The position numbers and the translations under genes are program-made. Under the pieces are notes generated by a model that saw only the letters and a list, made by a program, of their open reading frames with translations, was not told the origin of the DNA and did not search any database. A stretch of 64,000 nucleotides of DNA from the NCBI GenBank assembly GCA_023079485.1, contig CM041085.1, forward strand, positions 32,659,121 through 32,723,120, written 5' to 3'. Below, piece by piece: positions 51,589 through 60,996 of this stretch. The DNA is from Archilochus colubris. Lineage: Eukaryota; Chordata; Aves; Apodiformes; Trochilidae. How positions within the stretch are numbered: the first letter of the stretch is position 1; each line of letters starts with the position of its first letter.

Positions 51589-53289
51589 CTCCCATAAAAA
51601 CCAAATCCATAAAGTAATTTAACTGTATAAAAAGAAGGACATAAAAAGAATATACCACTGGAAAAGATTTTTTTTTTCTACTACATGCTGATCACAGTCA
51701 CACAATGAATCACCATTTATAACACAACTTCTGCAAATAGACTTTGTGCACTGGATTGTTCTAACAGGTCATGTTTTTTTAATATGACTTCAGAATCCTC
51801 CTTTTATGATGACAAAACTTAATGTGCAGACCTTGAGATTACTACTTGGTTGTAAAAGAAGGTGATTCCTCTTGCTTCAAATGAATTAACCTTAGAAAGT
51901 CATTGTCCTCAAGACATAAAACATACCAATGGCATAGATCCTACTGCTCATTCTTTTGCCTGCTTTTCTGTGGGTCATTGCTCAGACAGAATTTCTGTTT
52001 TCACACATAGTGGCTGACATGAACATATTCACAGGCAACTTTTATAAAATGTTTCACATGGCAGCAAGGGAACTGCATACAGACCAACTAACATCTTAAA
52101 AGAAAACATGAAAGAAAAATGACATAATAGTGGCTCTCACCTTAGAAAATCTACTTCAACATACAGTACCAACAACACGTATACTGGCATGAAATTGTGG
52201 ATTATTTTCCATAAACAACATGCTAGACCTGACCAATATAGTCTGCATTTTAGTTTTATAAGTACCTATTCATACAATAAAGATACATAATGAAATTGTC
52301 AGGTATATTCTTATACTTAAAATCTTTTTCAAGTACCAATTTTGACCAAATGTCTTGAACTTTTCGGTCTATCTGTATTCAATCCTAAACCCATAGAAAA
52401 TCCAAAGAATTTATTGCTTATCTCACAATAGGTGCTAATTTCTAATAAGAAAAATGGGAAATACAGTACAAGTGAAAAAAAATGAGAAAAAACAAACCAA
52501 AACAAAATCCAAACCCAAAAAACTTTCTTGCTTTTAAAAAATCATTCACAAGTTATATTTTGCTAAAATTTGACAACATGCACTGAATTTTCCCCTTAGA
52601 ACTATTTATCTAGATTTAGGTATTTTAGATTCTAAACCAAATCATAGATATTTGAAATTATTATAACTAGATGTGAAATCTCACTAGTACCTTGATTCTG
52701 TCAGTTATAATCATTCTATTGCAAAGTGGTTACTAGTACCTATTGTTAGACACTAATGCTTTCTGCCATTTAAAGTTACAATTTCCTTGTAACAGATGGC
52801 ACACATCATTGATTCCATACCTAATAATTCTCAGGTTAACAGCCATCAACTACATTAATTTAAGGACAGTAATAATTAGAGTTAACTTTTTACCAATACA
52901 GGCACACAGGCACTCATCTTTTTAAAGGCATACACCATACACTATTTATCTCAATAGTATGGAAGAGATTATCTATATTAAATAAACAACAACAACATCC
53001 AACCAAACAAAAAAAAACCCTGATCCATCAGGTTTTAATTTTTTTTAGAACTAGTCCAGCACAAACGATCATGATTTTGTCTTAGTTTATATATTTATTA
53101 ATCTTTGTAGGTTATTACTAATATTGCATTACAGAGAACAATCTGACTTAAGGTCATTCCAGCCAACATCAATGATTGTGAGGATACATGTAAGCCATAA
53201 AATAACATATTTCTAGTTCAGTTATGGGTCATGTCTTGCAACTACCTATCTCCCTTCAAAGAGAATGTTCACTTGGACACAGCTGAGGT

Positions 53290-53694
53290 GAGGTTGTGGA
53301 GACTTGTTTTGGCTTCTCCTTCCAAGGGGCAGAAGGAGGAAAGCTGCTCCCCTTAATATGACCTTCTGACAGGACCTGCTAGAGAAGCTGACTACTGCTG
53401 TCTGTCATGCCCTTGACATTAAGCCATGAACCACCACTCTGAAGGGCTGTGATTTAGCCTTCTATTTACTTAGTTACAAAATGAACTTCCACCTTTCTAT
53501 CCCACACCCAGCGAGTATATAAATATGTCTGTGAGTGCCAGGAGTCCAGGAGAGAGCAATGGGTATGTGGTGGGAGCACCAAGTCAGCCTGGAGGAGTTT
53601 ATTGTAAATGCTGTGGACGTTGAGGCACTCTGGAACTCTCTATTCTGCATGATTGATCATCAGATCACTCTCTGATGATTTACTGTGACAGGTT
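53290..53694 (+). mobile_element. possible old solo LTR
   Basis: Features in LTR-like order are a CCAAGGGGCAGAAGGAGG block, a TATA-type TATATAAAT at 53516-53524 and an end ACTGTGACA (to 53694) like the ends of LTRs B and C. A hairpin lies near the end: ATCATCAGA (53656-53664) and TCTGATGAT (53671-53679). I found no target-site duplication and no clear start, and similarity to the other LTRs is confined to short words. Confidence 0.3.
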
Positions 53695-56198
53695 CAACTC
53701 GATATATTCTCTTTTGGTGCACATCTTTTTAATACCAAGCTGTCTAACTTTGATGCTGTTGCACCAGAGCCTGATAGTTCTAAACTATATCTTCACTACA
53801 AAAAGGATATCCCCACAATGACAAGATTTTTTTTTTAAATGAAAAGTGCATGTTTGCTTTTTTTACCTATGCTGTATGACAAACTTTACTTTGCTATTGC
53901 CTGTCTATAGTAATAGTTGCTTTGTGTTCCATGTCCAATTTTCTCTTCCGTTTGTCATGATCAACGTGTCTTATAAACATGTGGGGTTTTTTTCCCCAAG
54001 AAATTAATACTGAAATACTTCACTCAGTCTCAGCAGGGCTACCAATGACCAGTGACACCCTCTATAGATCCTTTTTCCTATAGTTACTACACTGCCATTG
54101 ATCATTCAATAGCTCTGGGTTACTGCCTGTCAGGTTTTTATCCATCAAAGTTAAATTTAATCAGTTGGCAAAGTGGCATTTTATATGATTTCTTAGCAAA
54201 TGAAAGTTTCTTAAATCTAGACAACTTTGTCTCCTAACAACAACATGATCAAGTGAAAGAATGTAATGAAATAAAGGCCACTGCTCTTCCTCAGGGTGGT
54301 TCCCCTAGCTTGTTGGTCACTAAGCAGATTAATGCCTTTTAAATTTGTTATTTCATCGTGCTAGGAATGAGCTTTACATTTCTGGAAAGAACATTATACA
54401 GAATGTAATATTTTATAAATTGTGACTTGTTAGTTCTCAGTTACTTCTTACATTATCCAAACAAAAGACCACCAAATAAATTTTATCAAAATGCCTCACC
54501 TTGTTAAAAGCACACAAGAGTTACCAAAATTTTAACCCTAAGATCACCAATTCAAAGCAGAATTTATTTCCAATTATCCCTTCTTACAATTATGGATATA
54601 TAACTTATAAAACTTTCCAGGATGAAGAGTTTATACCTGTAGTCACAAGTTTCATTTTTAATGGTGTGAAAAAAAAATTCCTTAGGCAGAGATCACAAAT
54701 GGAAATCTCCAAACCAGAAATCTAAGTCCAGTTAAACTATAAGCTACAGGAAGCAGGCTTTAATAATGGAAAACATTAGGTAACCTTATTTCCTTTCTAG
54801 TTTGCCTAAATTGTTCTGTCGGAAGCAATTTGCCTATTTCCCCTTTAATACATATGCTTTAGGGAAGAAGGGACAATTATTTTATAAAATGCAGTAACAG
54901 CAGATCATATATTAGGAGATGATGTAATTACAACTCTTTTACAAGGATTGTAACATACTCAGAGGACAATTATGTGATGCTGAATTTGGTCCAGACACCA
55001 CCAGTTGTCACTTCTGAAAGCAACTTGTGAAAGATGAAATAGAATGTCACAACTTCAAGTGATCAAACCTCAGATTGAAATCTTTTCCAAGATCAGAAAC
55101 TTTATTTAATGTTCTCTTAATGCAGTAATTTATCTGCCTTTGCCTTCATCAATCAGTCCTATGAACTGTCTCAAGCCCCTAAATAAATACACCAACCAAG
55201 CTCTGACCAGGCTTCACTGTGCCTCATCTGTCATCATGGTGTGACAAGAGGACAAAACACTGTGGCTATATATTCTTCTGTAATGTTAACACTGACCAGT
55301 AACACTCACAGAGCAATCCTCTGACCCGTAATTGAAGAAAAGAACAATATATCTGTCTCATGTACTAGGCAAGCACTCAAATATCTCACAAAAGTAAGAT
55401 TTGTAATACCATGTTCCTTTACCCTTATTGAGGAGAGAAAAAGTGCCAGACCAAGACCTGTGGCAGTGCATCTCTAATGTTGCAAGCTGCCCAGTTCCTC
55501 CCTCATTCTGGATTTCTGTAAACCTGAGCTCTAGATACAAAACAAGGTGCTTGCTCTAAGTTTGCAACCCCTTCTGCTCTACCTTGGTACGGTGCCACTT
55601 CAGCATATTTCTTCAAAATGTCCTAGTCTCTTTACTCTGAAAGTGCTTCTTCAGTAAAATGTTTTGGCTTGGAGACAGCTATGTATCTGCTCTTTCTCTG
55701 CACTTACCCCTATTTATAACCCAGGTGTTAGCAGCTGTGTTCTTTGAGTCATCAGCCACAGCTACCTTAAATAATCTGCTTCAATAAATTTACTGGCAAG
55801 GGGAGACTGATGGTAGCATGGACAGTCAACACAACTGCTTTACTGCAGACTTGCTCCATTTTACCTCCTAATTCTTTCTTACAACCTGTCTCCAGGGAGA
55901 AATAAAGTGCTAATCTTTTTTTCTTTTTTATTTTTTTTTCTTTTCTGTAGACTTCAGGTGACACTGCAACAGGAAATAAACAAGTACAGTAATTGGAATG
56001 ATCTTTGATATTAATTTATATTAGAGACAAACTAATAACTTCACTTAACTTGTAAAGGCCCACCTAACTGGAAAAAATAAATAAAAATATTCAAGAGCTG
56101 GGTTCAGATCAGCTAAACTTCCATCTTCCTTTCACAAAAGGAAGTTCTACATATATCCTAGAATATATATACTATCTACAAGTATCCTAGAATTTTAT
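53695..56198. other. non-coding DNA without recognised repeat
   Basis: Short T and A runs occur (for example 53827-53838 and 55917-55941). Nothing gene-like is recognised. Confidence 0.5.
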
Positions 56199-56523
56199 TT
56201 ACACCCAAATATATTTTATAATATCAGTTAATGATACACAAGCATCTACAACACTTAGAAAATCTGATGGATTCATAACTTGCTGTTTAATCCTCACTCC
56301 AGGTATATCTCCAGATATAGCAGTTCTCTTAAAATGCTGGATGTTAGATATAAGGTCTTCATGAGAAATGCTTAAATACTGATATAAAAGTGTCTGTGAT
56401 AAAACCAGAAGCTCTGAATTTCTTGGTGGTTTAATGTTGCCTCTGAAGTAATAGAAAATCCATTTTCCAACACTTGCTTCCAGGACTCCATTAATAACAT
56501 TTTTCACAAAGGACCTATCTTTT
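56199..56523 (-). CDS. candidate terminal exon, unrecognised protein
   Basis: The minus strand is open for about 108 codons and contains none of the repeats recognised here. It reads for example KNVINGVLEASVGKWIFYYF, NSELLVLSQTLLYQYLSI, GDIPGVRIKQQVMNPSD and FLSVVDACVSLTDIIKYI. The composition is that of an ordinary folded, helix-rich protein. An in-frame stop lies shortly upstream, but a TTCAG acceptor-like site at 56528-56524 could start an exon, with a possible AATAAC branch point before it. The pyrimidine tract is poor. The frame ends with TAA, which overlaps an AATAAA word. I do not recognise the family. An open frame of this length is near what chance gives in AT-rich DNA of this size, so the call stays weak. 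Confidence 0.22.
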
Positions 56524-57922
56524 CTGAATAAGTTATTGCGAGGTTATTCTAAAGTATTTAAAACCATGCAACTAAATTTGATCAGAACTTTTCAACCTTT
56601 TAATTCTGTCTAATGAAACATTAAGATTATTTTAAATCATGGATTCTATTGCAATTTGATATGCAGTCCCATAACACGAAGTACCTAGTTATTAATAACA
56701 AGTATTACCTAGTTATTTCTTTAATATTAACTATGATTCTTCTCTACAACTCACTCTGCCACTCTATCACCATGAACTAGTTTAAAACAAAAATCCATTT
56801 CTAGCCAAAGCTGAAAACTGATTTGGTGGCTTCAGACAAATCATTTTCATCTAATCTTTATCACAAAAAAAACCCCCAAAACAACTAACACACAAACAAT
56901 CCCAAACCCAAAAACATTCTGAAACTTGTTATTTAGCAGTTATTACAAAGAAATAAGGGGAGGCTTGCCTAGTGACAAATTATGCTGACAGAACTATGCT
57001 TGAAAACATATGCAAATATTCCATGTTGTCTGGAATATAGAGAGAAGGAAAACCAGTATGATAATGGAAAGTGCAACAACTCTTGTCAACGCAATATATA
57101 TGTCCTGATAGCTCTACATAGGGGATACACTGTCCACCCCATAATATGGCTCAAAGAGTCATGCTGCAACTACAGAAGAGCCTGCTCACTTGCAGCAGCC
57201 TATTAACTAATCAAAGTTTTATTTTGGAGATAGCAGTAAAGATTCTGCTGAATGATTATTTTTCTTTAATGTAGACTAGAAATATAATTAAAGGAATACT
57301 TCAACAAATGCTGACTTTCATTTTTCAAGAGACAGCAGTTTCTTTTAATTCATGCCACTGAATATGTAAATTTGCTTTGAGCCCAACCCACGAGGCCTGA
57401 ATCTAATCAAGATTTAAAGACTTTGGGCCTGAGGACAGAGACTTCTCAAAAATCATTTGATGCAAAATTATTCACAAGCTACCCTAAATGCTTTCAGAGA
57501 CATGAGATGCATACTACATTCTGTCTGACAGGAATTTTAACTAAAGCATAAGGGCCTTTGGATCACCCTTATTGAATCTACCCAAATAATACAGATCTGT
57601 GCTGATTCTTCTTCTAATCTGCAACCTATAGATGCATAAGTAAAGGCACCTTTAGATGTATTCTTCCAAATCAGTCTTCTATAAGTGGATGTAATGGAGA
57701 AAACTGCAGAAGCCCACTTTTGCTTGCCCCCTGTCAAGTGCACTCTTTCCCCTTGAGCTTCCTTCCTCCCAGCCCACAGAGGAGGGCTGTCAGCTTCCCT
57801 GACAAAAGAAAGAGATGCAGCTTTTGTTTTTCTCCAAGTTTCCAGAACACCCATACAGTGGAAATTTTTATCTCCTTTAATCCGAGGGGGTTAAAGAGGA
57901 AAATTATCTTGAAATCTCCTGT
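56524..57922. other. non-coding DNA without recognised repeat
   Basis: No element recognised up to the target-site duplication of LTR C. Confidence 0.5.
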
Positions 57923-57927
57923 GACAC
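57923..57927. repeat. target-site duplication of LTR C, left copy
   Basis: GACAC directly precedes TGTCCTGG and recurs at 58693-58697. Confidence 0.9.
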
Positions 57928-58142
57928 TGTCCTGGTTTGGGCCAGGATAGGATGATTTTTTCCTCTTGTAATTTTGCTTTCAGCTGAATCTCTTGTAAGT
58001 AGCTGTACTTACTGAAATTAACAGAAAGCTTCTCTGTCAGTAAAGGGGTCACACCTGCAACCCTCCTTTAGGGAGGGGTGAACAAGGCAGGTGACCAAAA
58101 CTGACCAAAGAAAGTGTTCTATCCCATACGCATCATACGCAG

Positions 58143-58148
58143 TATAAA
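58143..58148 (+). promoter_or_regulatory. TATA box of LTR C
   Basis: TATAAA in CGCAGTATAAATTTGAGG, the same context as in LTR B. Confidence 0.6.
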
Positions 58149-58302
58149 TTTGAGGGATCACGAGGGTCAAGCCTTCCTTTTTGCCCTTCCCTTTGGCTTT
58201 TCTTCACCTGTTCCAGCCTGGACTTCCCCAGAACTGCCCTGCAGCCTCAGTAGTGATGTGAACATCACTGGGGGAAGGGGAAGAAGTGTGATATTTTTTT
58301 CT

Positions 58303-58319
58303 TATATATATATATATAT
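58303..58319. repeat. (TA)n run in LTR C
   Basis: An uninterrupted TA run between CTTA and TGTTTTCC. LTRs A and B have no such run at the corresponding place. Confidence 0.9.
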
Positions 58320-58366
58320 GTTTTCCATATATTTGGTAACTTTTCCTTTTCTACCATAACCATTTC

Positions 58367-58372
58367 ATTAAA
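58367..58372 (+). promoter_or_regulatory. likely polyadenylation signal of LTR C
   Basis: ATTAAA followed by GCTGTGTAG; the CR1 insertion lies 14 bases further on. Confidence 0.55.
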
Positions 58373-58386
58373 GCTGTGTAGTTTAG

Positions 58387-58578
58387 GTCAGATATTAGGA
58401 AAAAATTCTTTATAGAGATGGTGATCAGACATTGGAATTGGCTGCCCAGGGAGGTGGTTTAAGAAGAGACTGATGTGGCACTCAGTGCCATGGTCTGGTA
58501 ACCACAGTGGTAGTGGATCAGGGGTTGGTCTTGGTGAGCTCAGAGGTCCTTTCCAACCCCCGTGATTCCGTGATTCTA
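58387..58578 (+). mobile_element. CR1 3' end nested in LTR C
   Basis: The body runs from GTCAGATATTAGG to GTGATTCCGTGATTCTAT, with the blocks GGAATTGGCTGCCCAGG and GTGGCACTCAGTGCCATGG shared with the copies at 60571-60996 and 10803-10997. It lacks about 25 bp that those copies have after the GGTGG word. TTTAG stands on both sides (58382-58386 and 58579-58583). When the CR1 and one copy are ignored, the LTR sequence becomes continuous with that of A and B. It is therefore a real insertion with a short duplication, younger than the LTR. Confidence 0.95.
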
Positions 58579-58692
58579 TTTAGTCTACAACCCCTAAGCC
58601 TCCCTCCCTTATTCTCTCTCCTTTCTTTATCAGAGAGGGGGATTAAGCATCTGCCAATAGGTTAATTGCTGTCCCAATGTTATACTGTGACA

Positions 58693-58697
58693 GACAC
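58693..58697. repeat. target-site duplication of LTR C, right copy
   Basis: GACAC matches 57923-57927. Confidence 0.9.
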
Positions 58698-60514
58698 CAA
58701 TAGGCAAGTTTCTTTTAAACAGCTCTGCTTGTTCATCTGGCTGACTGATCTCCAACCAGTTACCATAAAAACTGGCTGAAACAATTAAAAAAAAAAAAAC
58801 AACAAAAAACCACAAACACCACATTTTAAACCCATCTGTGGAAGAAAATAAACATACATGTTTTAGTGAAGTTTCAGGAAACCTGAATTTTAAATCTCTC
58901 ATGGAGATCTACTTCTACAACCTGAATATTCAGACACAGTAATTTTGCAGGTTTTTTGGTTCTCAAGTTGAAGAGCAATTGAACTTCTCTCTCATTTACT
59001 AACTACAAATATAACCAGAATGGTTGTAGAATGTGAGAAAGACTGACCATTTTCAAATGGAATAAGATTATTTTACTGAGACTAAAACCTGTATACAGTA
59101 TCTGTATACAGTAACTGTGTACACAGTTGCCCAGAAGTCCACCAACTTTCCATGACTACATTTTATCCTTCTGTCCAAAGGAGACAAGGTCAGTACAGAC
59201 TACAGCGAAGGTACCATATTAAAATTTGGAAAATTCCTCTCCAGGTGTTAAAAATGTGACTTAAGGTTTAATGTATAAAGTCTACCAGTGAAATACTGGG
59301 GGCTGAACTAAGCTGGCCAATCCTCCAGTTCCTAATTAAATAGCATGCCATGAATAAAATTCTTTGCTATCTTGGCCTGGAGTGGTTCAAACCAATTGTC
59401 TTGTGATTACTACTTAACTCGGTATACTTGCCTCAGATCCATTGAGTTTTATTTTTTCCTTCACATAATTCAGCAGCAAAAGTATGAAGTGATACGAGAA
59501 AGTGTTCTGAGTTTCAGAATACAAAACACTTCCCCTCAGTAGGCTAAAGTTTAGAAATACTGAAGCATATAATTTCTACAGATAGTCAGCCATATTCATA
59601 TTAAAAAAATAATTCTACATTTAGATGTATTGAATATGTAATAACAAATATGTAACACCTAGATGTATATCTGTATGCTGTTAGACTAATTTTCAATGAA
59701 GAGGTGAACCAGAGGTCACATTGTCAGTTCTATTATTATATGAAAAACATGAGAAAAGAGCCTCCTAAAATTTTTATGGGATCTAAATCCACATGAACTT
59801 ATTAAAAAAAGTAATAGAAGTAAGTAGTAAGTTTTTTCATTAATAGTAAAAATATAACTATTTAATTTCTTCATAATAAAGCAGACTGACGTAATACAAA
59901 GGCTAAATTACTTCTTAACTTCACAGCCACTAGCAATATTAATTTCAAGTGCACATGAGTTTCTGGCTTAAAAGGTAATAAACATATTCCATATAGGATT
60001 CTGGACTGAATTATCTATGCACAGCATGGGTACCCTTGAACTCGGGGCCTTTGAGGGCTGTGTTTAGAATACTGATTTATCCTTCACATGCAATTAACTA
60101 CATTCAAATGGCATTCATGCAAAAAAATTCTTACACTACTGATTAATCAGTTATTAAAAGCCCTGAATCCATGTTTCCAGGATTACTGAAAAGTGGAATG
60201 TTCCTGAAGTTTTTGTGCTTGTAGAAAAAAGAAAACTTAAGAATTTATCTAAGGACACAGAACAGATTTACATATAGATGTCAGGGAGCTACAGCAAGCC
60301 AATACTCACAGACCTTCAGCATAACTACACATTGCAAAAGAGAAACCTGAAAACAAGCATTCCTGTGCTGCAGCCCCAGCACTATCAGAATGTCCTTCCT
60401 GCTCTGGCAGATCCATTGTTTACTCACTAATTCAGATACGGGTGACACTTGTTGGCAAGATGATTGATGTAGAGAAAACTCTGAGATGGATAGTAAGCCA
60501 CAATTTTGGTGCTA
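58698..60514. other. non-coding DNA with a palindrome cluster
   Basis: An A-rich run lies at 58787-58815 and the three-palindrome cluster at 59089-59128. No gene or mobile element is recognised. Confidence 0.5.
59089..59128. repeat. three consecutive perfect palindromes, about 13-bp period
   Basis: CTGTATACAG at 59089-59098 and again at 59102-59111 is followed by AACTGTGTACACAGTT at 59113-59128, a perfect 16-bp palindrome. The units are related in sequence (CTGTRTACAG) and regularly spaced. The 15-mer CTGTATACAGTAACT also occurs at 6051-6065. Confidence 0.9.
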
Positions 60515-60570
60515 CTAAGCTAAAGTAGCTTAGTGGCTACTTTAGTTAGTGGTAGCTACTTTAGTTTAGT
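60515..60570. repeat. short palindrome and tandem duplication at the CR1 5' junction
   Basis: CTAAGCTA-AAG-TAGCTTAG (60515-60533) is a perfect stem with a 3-base loop. CTACTTTAGTTAGT (60537-60550) and CTACTTTAGTTTAGT (60556-60570) form a near-tandem repeat that abuts the start of the CR1. This looks like filler DNA made at the 5' end of the insertion by repeated strand switching. Confidence 0.8.
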
Positions 60571-60996
60571 TCTCGAGCACAGACCCTATGAGGTGAGGCT
60601 GAGGGAGCTGGGACTGTTCAGTCTGGAGAAGAGGAGGCTCAGAGGAGACCTCATCGCTCTCTACAACTCCCTGAAAGGAGGGGGTAGCCAGGTGGGGGCT
60701 GGTCTCTTTTCCCAGGCAACTCTCAGCAAGACAAGAGGGCATGGTCTTAAGTTGTGCCAGGGGAGGTTTAGGTTGGACATTAGAAAGAATTTCTTTACGG
60801 AGAGGGTGATCAGGCATTGGAATGGGCTGCCCAGGGAAGTAGTGGATTCTCCATCCCTGGAGATATTTAAGAAGAGACTGGATGTGGCACTCAGTGCCAT
60901 GGTCTGGTAACTGCAGCGGTAGTGGATCAAGGGTTGGACTTGATGATCTCAGAGGTCCCTTCCAACCCATCCAATTCTATGATTCTATGATTCTAT
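60571..60996 (+). mobile_element. young CR1 LINE 3' end, 5'-truncated
   Basis: The plus strand contains an open reading with [20 protein letters not shown] and [20 protein letters not shown], the extreme C-terminal end of CR1 ORF2. The 3' blocks follow (GGCATTGGAATGGGCTGCCC, TTGGACTTGATGATCTCAG). It ends CCAATTCTATGATTCTATG and ATTCTAT, an intact octamer tail. The well kept tail and open frame make it the youngest-looking CR1 here. It is of the same subfamily as 58387-58578 and 10803-10997. Confidence 0.96.

Larger units (their letters stand above)
39657..53289. other. long repeat-poor non-coding stretch
   Basis: Over 13 kb with no LINE or LTR that I recognise, in contrast to the rest of the window. 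It holds long pyrimidine tracts (43212-43276, which ends in TTTTCAG; 47461-47512), an inverted repeat (46084-46117) and a 22-bp A run (51567-51588). A GC-richer patch lies at 45240-45420. About 50215-50400 includes mixed-complexity sequence with TTAATTAA-like and CAAAG words. No gene is recognised. Low repeat density could mean constraint against insertion, or old repeats I cannot recognise. Confidence 0.4.
57928..58692 (+). mobile_element. solo LTR C, related shorter subfamily, split by a CR1
   Basis: The LTR starts TGTCCTGGTTTGGGCCAGGA and ends ACTGTGACA, with GACAC duplicated on both sides. TATAAA lies at 58143-58148 and ATTAAA at 58367-58372. It shares ends and signals with LTRs A and B but lacks two internal blocks present in them: the GATAACACTCAATG to AGGACACTGC region, and the region around CATCCTGGAAGGATTCC. 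It also has its own TA run near 58303-58319. A 192-bp CR1 inserted at 58387 interrupts it. Without that insertion and its duplicated 5 bp it is about 568 bp. It is more diverged from A and B than they are from each other. Confidence 0.92.

Noticed and set aside
53290..53694. Confident assignment as a fourth copy of the A/B/C LTR family
   Set aside because: Only short words and the GTGACA end match; there is no TGTCCTGG start and no flanking duplication. Kept as a low-confidence separate LTR.
60566..60970. 134-codon open frame on the minus strand
   Set aside because: It is the antisense of the CR1 3' end at 60571-60996; the plus strand holds the recognisable CR1 reading.
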